A stretch of 64,000 bases of DNA from Varroa destructor. Taxonomy: Eukaryota; Arthropoda; Arachnida; Mesostigmata; Varroidae. The stretch lies in the NCBI RefSeq assembly GCF_002443255.2, contig NW_019211455.1, positions 12,222,280 to 12,286,279 on the forward strand, written 5' to 3'. Below are positions 52,946 to 64,000 of the stretch, piece by piece; the stretch's first letter is position 1, and every line of letters begins with the position of its first letter. A program made the position numbers and the translations under genes. A model generated the notes under the pieces. That model ran no database searches. It was not told where the DNA came from and saw only the letters and a list, made by a program, of their open reading frames with translations.

Positions 52946-53642
52946 TTCGAAGGTAATAGTGGGCGTGAAATTTGTTTCTGTGCGGGGAAGGAGGCAGTAG
53001 TTTCGTACAAATGTAATGTCTCTGTAATAGAAATGTTGGCGACCAGAGTTAGATGCAACAGTATGTGAATGCAAACGTTCGGGCAAACGCAGTAAGATTG
53101 GGTCGATCACGCATGGGGCAATGTGATTGCTATCGAATATATTTTTTGAGATACCAAATTCGCTGACGAAACAAGCGCCGAGACACAATAAGACTCATAT
53201 AAATTTTTGCTGTTCTACAATCGCGTCCTTGTTGGTTTTCCTTGGCCACCTATCCGGTAAAGGTAACAGGTAAATGACATGGGATACGAGAGCGCACTTT
53301 AAATATAGTTATATACATGATGTTTACTTTATGATCCTCACAAACTAATGAGTCGATAATTTATTCTATCGGTGAGGCTCTCAGTTTAATAATACGTACT
53401 CCAATAGGTATTAACAGTTTGACCATGAGGTTCAAAACTCTTCTAGCGTTACAGACAGTAACGCGTTATACTGTTATTTGTAGCTACTCAATTGCGAAAT
53501 TGTTCTACTATCTTGACCAGACTACGGGTCTTGAGGCGTGGCGTGGAAATGCAGATACAAATTTTGGTTGTCTCCAAAAAAAAACAGGCCTTCTGTAATG
53601 ACTTTGACTAGGTATATAGCTGAAAAAGAGAAAGAAATCCAT

Positions 53643-53861
53643 TTAGCTAGCTATTAGTCCGGTAGCGAGTTTGACGATAAGGTGTTCCTTTTTGACCAAC
53701 ACTCTTAAACATGGCGGAATCCCGCTGTCAGAACTTCCTGTCGTTTTCGTTGTTCTTTTCTTTTTAACTTCAAATGAATGCCTATCTGCTGTTTCATCTG
53801 GGCGTCGCTGAGCGAAGTCGTCGACTGAACAAAGCGCACACGGAAATCGCGTTTGGTGCAT
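53643..53861 (-). CDS. Weak candidate first exon beside a CpG-rich patch
   Basis: An ATG-started frame (MHQTRFPCALC) of 72 codons. A second frame over the same bases is also open and protein-like (SLSDAQMKQQIGIHLK, then KRKEQRKRQEV). Both cannot be the main product, and I cannot choose. The GC- and CpG-rich stretch just upstream (about 53.9-54.1 kb) would suit a promoter. No family recognised. Confidence 0.2.
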   Translation of the reverse strand: MHQTRFPCALCSVDDFAQRRPDETADRHSFEVKKKRTTKTTGSSDSGIPPCLRVLVKKEHLIVKLATGLIAS

Positions 53862-55082
53862 ACCTCTAACTATTCATTTACACCTCACGTCAGCTGCGTA
53901 CGTCCGTTTGCGTATCTCTAGTCAGTGTTCATGACTTACGTCCCGTTGCGCAAGCAGCAACGGAATCGTCAGCCGCGGCACTGGTAACTGCTACAATCAT
54001 TACCGCATGTCGCGGTGGCGCGTTACGATGTAGCGTAGCGTGGCGCAAAGGCCCAGAGTCATTTTTAAAGCGCGCACCCGGCCCCAGATAAAGCTGACTT
54101 TACTGGATTGATGACAGATCATCACTCAAACTGTCCTAACACAGATGTACAAATATAAGTACAAGCATATACCGCTGACGAAAGAGGCCAAGCGGCAACG
54201 AATTCCGGACACAGATCGATTAGAACCGGCGCGGTTAAATGAGGCGACGCCTTGTCTACCAAAAAAAAAATGAAAATTAGCAGAACAGATCAGCAGAACC
54301 TAACGAAAATTAACAATAGAAAAGCGATAGAGAAAGAGCGGTAACTAATTGGCCGGTCGCCATAGACCAGCAGATACTAGTGTACGTATTTAAGGCGTAA
54401 CTTTTCACATAGAATCATACCTTAAAATGCTAACGTCTTGGCGAAATGAGATTGCTAATTTATAATGAAAGGGGAACCTAAGGTCGGAAAATAACTGCTA
54501 GCTGAATCTTGATAAAACCGAAAGAAAAATAACCCTTAGGATCGAGCTTATGGGTCGCGAGCTAAGCCGACAGGACTTGTCAAATATGTATAGAGAAAGC
54601 AGGCACCCGATTTTGGCTAGAACTTATTGTCATGCCTGTTGGCGTCGTCCTTTTCAGTAGTAATAATCCGTAACGGTGTTTTGAGGTTACAATGCAAGGA
54701 ATAGTTGGAGGCAAATGTTGGTTAGAGTGAAACACGCCGTTTGAGGAACAGAAAGAACATAGCTGAAATCATGTCCGGCAGTCGCCGTTCGTAAAGATGC
54801 AGATGGGCTGCAATAAAGCATGCACAGTGGAATGATTAAGATATGCTTTAAATACGGTAAAATATACTAGTAGTGGTGGGTTTTAGAGCGGTTTTGAAAA
54901 AAAAAATAGACGTGTATTTCTGAACAATAGGTATATCTGCCTAGTGAGAGATAATTAATGTCAAAACAGGTAAAAGCCAACTCAAAATTTTTTAGGATAT
55001 TGTCATATAAAATAGGCGAAAGTAATATGGCTGCTACTGAGATAAATTCAGTCATTCCTCTTTACTTTTAATTGCCGGGCAG

Positions 55083-55240
55083 TGTTAAGATGGCTTAGTG
55101 GGTAACGTGTTTGAATGCTAATCTTTGGAACACGTTGTTGTGTGAACCCGGGCATCGATAGGCTTCGTTTCGTACTCAAAGCCAGCCGTCTGACCGAATC
55201 GATCGGCGACACCGGACATGAAACTTCAAACACAGATGAT
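55083..55240 (+). mobile_element. tRNA-derived SINE-like copy
   Basis: A good box A (tggcttagtggg, 55091-55102) followed by gtaacg gives a tRNA-like head; box B (gtgtgaaccc, 55140-55149) is degraded. The body shares collinear short blocks with the minus-strand copy at 30.3-30.5 kb: gaacccgggcat-n-gata, cagccgt-y-tga (from 55183), cggcga-y-accg and acacagatg. Two copies with the same block order and similar spacing point to one SINE family. A true tRNA gene is unlikely because the T arm and acceptor stem do not pair. Confidence 0.55.
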
Positions 55241-58200
55241 AGCCTCAAGAAGTATTTTGCTCTGTATGTTAAGCACTCTTAGAGACTGTAGAGTAAACTT
55301 AACAGAGGTGTCCTTCGTTCATATTTAAGTACACACCATTCGTACAAGGTTAATGTAATTGCCACGAAGTATGAAAGCTAAATTGGCACCTTAAGCTCCA
55401 TTATACAAGGCGTAGTCCCGGTCCAGCTTCAATTTATCGTCCTTTCACTGCAGTATTAATATATCATGAATAAAGTTTTCCAGTAATTTCAGCAAGTCCA
55501 GCGCCTGCACACATGCGACATGATTTTAAAACTATAGCGTTTAAAATAACGATAAAGAAAAACGATAGTAATGGGACCGATAGATTATGACTGTATCGCA
55601 GGGGTAAGTCCTGTTCCTTTGATCCTATTATGATGAACCCTTAAATGATAATATTGCATCATAGAATAGAATAGAATAATCTGTATGATCCGAGTCTTTG
55701 GCATTGAAACCATAACCTACATCTTTTTGGTTAGAACGAAAAATCAATGCAGATGCGTTACGACTTCTCTATGTTTTTTAGCTACCATACATAGAACCGA
55801 GACAAACGAAAAGTGCGTCTTTTTTGTCGATCTGTCGATCTGCCCACTTGTTAACCATCCTACGGGATACACTGCTCTGGCTGGCCTAAATCGATGCTTA
55901 TGAAGCATCTCAACGCATTTCCAGATAAGGATGGCCTAAATTATATCCAATGTGATTCCGTTCAGCTGATTTATTTTAATTCAATCTGTGGCCATTATCT
56001 TTGCTAGTCTAAATGAGCAATCCCATCAGTTTTTTATACACTGTACATGGGACAACGGAATGATAATTTTTAGTAGTGAAAGATCTACTTAATACCACTA
56101 TAGAAATATATCGCCTAAGCATCTGTTAATATCCGGAACTTATGTTTACAGTTATGGTGTGTGGCAGTAATTTTCTGCCCTAAGTTGTGGAGCTAAGGAG
56201 TCTATTGCTTACCGCAAAGGAGAAAAAATCTTGTTTTACAGCGGTTCGCTAACAAGGTAGTCGCTGATGTCGTCAGAAGGATCAATAACCGATGACCAAG
56301 ACGAAAATCTTAGGACTAGAAGAATCAGGATATAAGGTGGTAAGTTAGTTATTATCAGCATTAAGGCAAATAATAAAAATAGCAAAGTCCAGATTACTAT
56401 TATCTTTCAAGTAAGTTACACCGTTAAGGATAGTAATCGATGCGGCACTTGAGCATATCGTTTTAACGTGAAAACGTCCTACATTGGTTATCATGATCTG
56501 CGATAATTTTTATTTAAAAATAATTTTCAGCCAATAATTTGACGTTAAATCCAGATCGACATATTCGTAAATATTCGATAAGTGCAGTTAAGTTGGAAGT
56601 TGAAAATAGCGGTCCAAATGACAGGATCTCAACTAATGCAGACGTGATAATTCTATATATTTAATTACACGAAACAACTCCCTTTTAAAATTCAAACGAG
56701 GCGAAGAAGACAATACTATGTTTTATCTTGGGCTTCGTGGATCCATTGTAAGTGCACAATTGGGCGGTCTTTTTCTGCAAGTGCCTATGGCAAAACCCAT
56801 GCCACGTAATAACATAATACGTTGCCAAATAAATCGCAACGAGCGCGATAATTCAGTAAATTTCATTTATGGTGACGATGTTCCCCTCAGAGTGCACAAA
56901 GGGTTTTTCTAGAGCTTAGTTATTTGTCTAAGCAGTAGCCAGGCATGTTTGCCGAAACCGCGTAAAAAAGCAAATTTTGGGCAGTTAAAGCAGGACAGTT
57001 TTTAACATAATTTTCTTTACAATCATGTTGCTCTTCTCGGGATTTTTGCAATGCTGTAAATTTAGCGAGCTTTAGGAATAAAAAGCTACTTAAAGGGGGG
57101 GGGGGGTGAATGCCTAGTCGATACAATGAGTCTCGTTGACGGGTCGGCCTTGAAGGGTTCACTTTGTCCATCTGGCGTTTAACATGGGTCTAAAACAGTT
57201 CTATTCTCTATCAATGAAGCCTTCTTTTTCATATTGACCCCTGGGAGTATGCCTACATGTTTGCTGCTTAGGCCAATTGTCTCAATTTCTATATAAAATT
57301 TGTTCGCATGCACTGATCCTAACGGGTGTTTGTCAAACCGCTAAACTAGCAGCAACAAGACTGAGCAGTTCATGTCCACAGTCCGCGATGACTCAACTCC
57401 GGCTGTCACAACTGTGAAACTTTCCACCCCGACAGAGCTTGCATTGAAAACGCTGCCAGACATATTTGTACCCGGTTTAATTAGAATCACACTGGGTCGG
57501 AGATAGAAAGGTTACTCCAATCAAACGCTACGCTATATCTGTTTTAAGAGCTTCTGACGAGTCCTTGGACTTGTTCTACACTATTGAGTAGTCCGTGCCG
57601 CTTTCTCGCACCGTTCAAATAGCGAAGTTCTTGAACAATCGAGCTTGAGTGCCCCGCAAAACCAAGATTAGTTTCACCATTGAACAGTGTCGGACATTGC
57701 TGAATTTGCAGTTATAAATTCGTTACCGCATTTGTCAAGAGGTAACTGATGTTACTTTCTCGACAACTTCGAAACTAGGAGTTGAATCACAACTTATTCC
57801 TATGCATTTGAGTTGTGCTTTATTTTTGTTTGCAGCGCTTTCCAGTAGTTGCCATCTCGTATTACTTACAATTTCGACATGTCATCTAGGTACACATGAA
57901 GGCTAGGCTTGAGCGAAGACCAGTAGGAAACTTTAAGCTTTAACTATTGCGTACATGAAGCTTTCGTCCTGTAATCACTAAAATCTCCTAGGGCACAGCT
58001 GTGTGGTCTTCGTTTGAGCTCATGCGTATCGGTGCGTGCACTGCTTACAAGTTAGTCACCCAATACCACGTTATAACCTTACATAAAACAAGTAAAAGAA
58101 AAGGGTCACTGGTGCCGCCCCTTCGCGTGTGTTCATCATCCATGGTTTCCCACTGACCTGACACAAATCTCGTCCTACAATGTCCTGACTCGGAATGTCG

Positions 58201-61200
58201 CTATCGATATTCCGATTTGTACGGAGAGTATGTTAAATGGGGTGGCATCTATTAGCTGTAAGAAGTCAGTTGTGAACCCAAAAAGCAGAGACGACAGGAG
58301 AAAGAATAGTTACTGTAGAATTGTACCTAGACAAAGATATAGCGTCCTTATGATTCTTCGCCTTAACACGAACGCACGAGCATCCGTTAGAAAGAACTGA
58401 GAATAAGTAAAGACAATGAAGAAAAGCAACGATTTGACTCTACATAGCCGCTAAACCGCGACAGGATTTTCCAAGAAAAAGATAGTAAGTGTCAAGTCGG
58501 CACAACGCCTTGCTGCTGGCATCGTCGGTAGCCCGGCACGGTACTTACTCGTTCTAGTTAAGCCTAGTGAAGAGACCTAGCTGATGGAAACCATTTTTGA
58601 AAAAAATGCTCTGTAGGTCTACTACCGTGTATGTCTGGGTAGAACGTTTCCAAGTTCCCTTAGCCATGCCGAACTATTGCACTTGCTAAATGCATATATT
58701 GACTTCATGCATTGCATGACGCAAATGTAAATATCTTTTAATGTGATCCTCAGCTGTCTCTTCTGCAGGTGGGTAGTTGGACTCTTTCTTTATTTATTTG
58801 CGGGATGGGGGTACGTATTTAGATTTACATTAAGTACTTCGCTTAGGGCAGACTGTACTTTCAATGAACGAGTTATGAAGATCAGTCACTGCCTGAATAT
58901 AAACTTAAGAATATTAAGGCGGTAAGTGCCTGTCGTTACTGAGTGCATGGTCGAACACATCGGGTTAGCTGAAGAAAGTACGAGATGCAGTGACGTTGCT
59001 ACTAACGCTAGGTGCTATATTGCCATAACAAGAGCGTTTAAACAGGGACGAAAAAATAGTGTTTTTAAAATAGTGACCTGCTTTATAACATAACTCTTTC
59101 GAACGAGTACTTCATTATTGCTTATTATATAGTTTGGAATGATCTTGCTGGCTATAGATTGTGTGTAATTTCAAACAGACGTTCGCAAACGTTACCTGCT
59201 CCTATTCTGACTATATAAATAAACTTTACAATTGTATTTGGTCGACTACCGGTTCGATGCCATCGATGTGCAAGAAGGCCATTAAGGCTCTGTTTTGTTA
59301 AAGCATAAGATGTACTATAATCATTCAATTTGACGGTATCGGAAATAAGGTCGCGGCTTAACTTCAAATACTAACACAACTTGTACATAATTAATCCGTT
59401 TTAACACATAGTAATCGCTTCCGTATATCATATCATAGAATCAACTTACTTTATGCGTATATCTAGTAAGCACGTGTCGGTCAAACGATAGTAGCGTGCG
59501 ACGGGGGCAGACGACCTTCTATCGCATTGAACAAAAGTCCAACGCAAATCATACAACAACAAATGGCAAAGTATAGGTCAGAGTTATGATCAAGTAAAAA
59601 AAATGCGTTTTCTCCCTCTGTACATCCGCCGCCGCATAAACAACTGTCCCTTGTAACAATGCAGACAACCGCTGAAGTTTGCCATGAAGTATTCTTTACG
59701 GTTGAAATGATTTTCATTCGCGTTTGCTTGGTGGTAGCCAGGCCGTCCTCGAGAGGTAACTACATCAGGATTAGCTATCGACTATATGCACCTATCAAGT
59801 CATGAGAATATAATTTAGGAAGATTGCTATTCCCATAGTATCCTATTCTCGCTAATGTTTTTCTGTTCCCGCGAAAAATCAAATTATTTTTATAAAAAAC
59901 CAGCGACAAGACGAATAGCTGGCTCATCCTGCGGTTTTCCTGGCCACATCAGCCATGATGTTCACTCGCGACTGTGCTTACCAAAAAAGCAAAAATGATC
60001 ATAATCGTAGTCGCCACCGCCACTGACATCTGTCCAAAACGATTATCGCTAATACGTGTGCCTTTAAGGGCACACGAGGGATACAGGCATAGATTTTCTC
60101 CTCGCGACACCGAAAAGCACCGGTACCCGCACAAGTAATGGCGGCGGTCATAGCGACAGCATCAACAATAACCATCGTCATTTCCAGCCACTGGCCTCTC
60201 TCTGCAAAGGGCAGTAAATTTCAAATAATCACACCTGTTAGCGGTAAGCGTCTCATCTTTAGGATACTATCGTCCAAAGGAAATCGGGACTCTACGTTTT
60301 CTGTCCCTATTTCGCTATAATTCGCTTGATTTACTTCTTGATTCTTTATGGCGCTGCATCCGAACAGGGTTTGATTCCGCTCTAGGAATGGCTGTTAATG
60401 TCGTCCATTTTGTTCGGCGTTAATGCTGTAGCTGTCATTTGTATCTTAGCCCATAATTTCGTACGTACGCTGCACGTACAAGAACTGCACGACTAGAAGA
60501 GAACGAAAGAAATACCGGAAAGGACCTGAGAGAATAAAAGAACTAACAGCCCGAGATAAAAATACGAGGAGAAAGCAAAATAGGAAAGATGACTGAAAAC
60601 TGAATTGTTTCCTGAAAAGAGTTAACGACACCTATCCATGTGAGCTTTGCGAGAAGTTTGCACCGAAGGTATACACGGGCAGGATTATTTATTTGTCGGC
60701 GTACCTGTCCAGCGGCCGAGCAGAATACGGGGTGTCATTGCTGCTCAAAGGCCTTGCTTTTCTATTAACCTTTTTTTAGTATTCTGTGCTTTTACGGTTG
60801 ACGTTCCTGCCGTCGAGTGAAGTGAATACAGGCACAGCATCTGTGATTCCGGTATTATGCGGACGACTAGGTGTCCTCTATAAAATAGTTGACCCGTGTG
60901 AATTAGTTAAAGCTTTTTGACACAAAATGGGAAAATGCGGTTGGTCCGCATTTAAATTCGTTTCTGAGCTAACAGTTGTTCGAAAGATACATGTATAAAA
61001 TAGTTCTATGTAAAGAGTACTATGTTATTGGAGAGGACACAAATCAATATCACTAGTTTCAGCAGTACACCTGTTTAAGATAGATGACCCTTTTTTTTAC
61101 TGACAGCGTTTTGCCATTGACTGTAGAAGACTGTTAGTGAAAATGCTTCGTTTAAAAATAGTTTAGCTCATTAAACTTGACAAATGCAATAGTTCATGAA

Positions 61201-64000
61201 GGAATTGCTTTATTATTATTTATTAGCTGTTATCATATACAAGCGCACCATTTCTGCAAGGATCCTGTCGGTGATCTTGCACTGTCCCCACTGATTAACA
61301 AAATAGGCTGCAGTGGTCCGAGGGTCCAAAAAAAATGAATACCTTTTGGCCATATGTCAATCCGTTGCTGAACAGTGCAATCCATTGTGGAGAAGCTGCT
61401 TATTGTTTATTAGGTGGATCAGATGCCCTGCAAGACATGCTCCCACAGAAGCCATTCTATAGAAAAGAAGGCAACATCATCGTTTTCGTACGAAGGAATT
61501 GTTTTTTCTTTTCACTCGGGTGTCTTCTTGTAGCGCATTGTGACGACTTCTCGCAGACTGCAGACCGCCAAATGGTTTCGTCAAGTCGAAGAACGTCAGG
61601 CTGGCGTACGTGACAGTGCCATAAAAAACGATGCTCTCTCACTACCAAAGAAAAATTCTAACTAATCCATTGGCAAACCAGAAAAGTAGATCTTCTGGTA
61701 CTACTTCTTTCGAACTTAAGCTTGATTTCATAAAAAGCCCATACGTTTAGACAAAACTTCTCAGTCTGCTTTATGTTTGCTTAATTCTTCCACTTGAAAA
61801 ATACGTGGCGCAAAGACAAGCGTGATAGTATGAAAACGAAGCTTTTCGTTGAAGAACTTATTCTACCTAAATGAATACATTTGCCATACGCATCAGATTA
61901 TAAATGAATTCTGTACGAGGCGACCAAAATCCTAATCGGATTTCCGAGTTCCACAACTGTGACCCCGTATACCATTTCTATGATTCTATAGCGTAATTGC
62001 ATCATGGCTATACTGTACGTATATAATGTACGTACGCTGCTGTTAATGCATGAATTATGAAGGCTACGTTTGATCTCGCAGTGCTCCGTCTACCAGTAAC
62101 GACGCCCCGGTATCATCGACATTACATTAACTTTCCTTTTTTCCTGTTTCTATGCCGCGTAAAATATAGCGCCGAACAGAAAAAAACCAGTATCTGACAC
62201 ACCTCTGTGCTTTATACGATCAGATTCGTGAGTGACCCATAACGTTACTGTTGATTGAGCCGGGAAGATAGAGCTAGTAGGGGATCTTTTTTGCATTGTT
62301 GATTTGCGTACGAGAAACAAGAAAGGGTAGGCCACATCGTTACGTAGTGCGCTCCATGTTATATCTCGTACGGTGCTTGTCTATGGGGCAATATTACAAA
62401 CGAGAACGGAATAAAGTGTTTTTCTGGGAATTTTGAATTCGGTCAACAGTTTACTCCAAACATTGGACGCACTTCGATACGCTGACTTTAATAACGGCTT
62501 TATAAGTTAACCTAGAAAAATGTCTGATTTTTACCAACAGTGCGTTCTAATGAGTTGTTAAGGCTTACCTAAGTGCCTTTCTTCTCGGTGAGTTTTCTAG
62601 CAAACGTTCCGTCTTTTTTTCATCAAATGTCCGCTATGGAAAACTGCACAAGATTGTGAACAGCGTATACTATATATGCGTGCTTCATTAGTAACGCCGG
62701 GCACAGTGTCCTATCCGCTAAATACACTAGTAAGTATCGGAGTAAAAATATGCCAGCGTTGAGCACACACAGAACTTTGCGGTGTCTTCCAATAAATGGT
62801 AACTCCTAAATTTAGCAACGTTGGCTGGACAAACGGTTATACTTGTAATAATAAAAGGAACAGCTGAAAATAAAATGATAAGATAATGCGATTTGCGCCT
62901 GGCTATCTACGTATCTGAGACTTCTATTTTACTCTATGGTTTTTTTTTTTTGACAAGGACGGTAATGAGCAGCCCGCGGTTTTTTTTAGCTATACAACGC
63001 CCTGCAGCTTCGTCCTGTATAAATCACTGCGAAATTGATCAATTTCACTATACGTCGTCGTTTGAAATCTGTGCCAAACGAAAGATCATTTAAAACGAAA
63101 AGCTATTTAGCGCAATTTAAAGCAAAGCTAACTCCAGCTTATCCAAGCCTACACGCCAAGTGTTAGTTTCCTGCTACTCAAGAGATGATCAGTTTTGTTA
63201 CTGTGATGTATTAACGGATGTCGTTTATAAATGGTATATATAGGCATGAACATCTAAGTTCTTCGCTAAAGGAGTTGCCTAAACTTGTAATATTGGCATC
63301 CAATTAAGCGAGATTATTGTTTTTTTTCTAGTACTGAAGGGGGTCTCAGCTTAGATAAGATCAGGATTTTACCGAATGATTGAGTTGGAATATTTCTAGT
63401 TTCGTCCAGTCTAAGGCATGATCCAAAATTTGTTATTATATTATAATTAAACGACACTTAAGCAATATGCAGGCGTCGTCACATTACCTTACATGTAGTA
63501 GTAATTGGAGCAGCACACACTTAATAGTCGTTAGCAAAAATAGAGAAAATTTACGTAGCATCAGAGTTACTCTTAATGAAAAAGGCGCGTCATTTTCATG
63601 CGTTTCCTATGGCTGAAACAGGGAAAAGCCATTCGTCGACAAAAGCGTAATATTTAATATGATCTTCACAATAAAAATTCATGCAGAATTATCGTCCCCT
63701 ATCACAGCAGATTTACCATCGCTGAAATATTTCCTAAGCACAACTTGTTTTTCAGCTAGGACAAGCCTGGCCAACTGAGATAGTGTCCGGAGAGGATGGT
63801 CTGTAGCATAGGAAAGCTAGACGTCTAAACGTACGAGCTTGTTCACTTTGCTGGCGGCGGGTGTTTCCTCCAGAATCGTAAAACCGTCACATTAGGTCTT
63901 CATTTGGTTAAAAAAAAAACCGTGGCGCCGGTGGCCAGAATATTTGCCAGCATCTACCTTTGACATACAGACGGAAACAGATTTTACGGCTAAGATCACG
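55241..64000. other. Non-coding interval, nothing recognised
   Basis: AT-rich sequence with short open frames on both strands and no domain-like content. It holds an (AGAAT)n run near 55661-55679, a poly(G) tract near 57095-57106 and scattered A/T runs. I see no tRNA, rRNA or coding exon I can support. Confidence 0.45.
57095..57106 (+). repeat. Poly(G) tract
   Basis: About twelve G in a row. Confidence 0.85.

Larger units (their letters stand above)
48158..55080. other. Mostly non-coding interval
   Basis: No established gene. It contains small palindromes (49075-49100, 51598-51613, 51949-51962), weak candidate exons at 52.7 and 53.7 kb (listed separately), and a CpG-rich patch at about 53.9-54.1 kb that may mark a promoter. 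Confidence 0.4.

Noticed and set aside
55083..55160. Functional tRNA gene
   Set aside because: Box A is good, but the T arm and acceptor stem do not pair. It fits a SINE head better.

Overview
This is AT-rich eukaryotic nuclear DNA with a few spliced protein genes set in long non-coding stretches. The gene content points to an animal: a Tubby/TULP protein with an IFT-A-type helix, a GSK3/Shaggy-like kinase and a secreted multi-EGF (MEGF6-like) protein. GT-AG introns, microsatellites, two collinear tRNA-like (SINE-like) copies and modest gene density fit an arthropod, possibly a mite or tick. That lineage call is inference; nothing here fixes the species.

Layout. (1) About 1.2-3.4 kb, minus strand: the 3' part of a many-exon gene for a helical protein with a lysine-rich tail. 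I do not recognise it. Several of its introns are only 28-53 nt. (2) 3.4-14.6 kb: no gene I can support; hairpins, microsatellites and a short tandem duplication. (3) 14.6-16.2 kb, minus: an intact, intronless Tubby-like gene, with a GC-richer 5' flank to about 17.9 kb. (4) 19.0-22.6 kb, minus: a complete eight-exon divergent GSK3-like kinase of 374 residues, whose splice sites I resolved by hand. (5) 22.6-44.3 kb: mostly non-coding; one SINE-like copy near 30.4 kb, a perfect hairpin near 42.95 kb and a few weak candidate exons. (6) 44.3-46.6 kb, minus: a two-exon secreted EGF-repeat protein of 708 residues. (7) 46.6-64 kb: one GC-richer open frame near 47.9 kb that may be an exon, weak candidates near 52.8 and 53.8 kb, a second SINE-like copy near 55.1 kb, and otherwise nothing recognised.

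All four supported genes lie on the minus strand. They do not form an operon or an obvious pathway. Tubby proteins traffic cargo to cilia, GSK3 acts in Wnt and other signalling, and the EGF protein is extracellular. I found no prokaryotic system, CRISPR array, intact transposon or clear viral insertion. The most unusual signals are the ultrashort introns of the first gene, the sequence divergence of the kinase, and several near-perfect hairpins.
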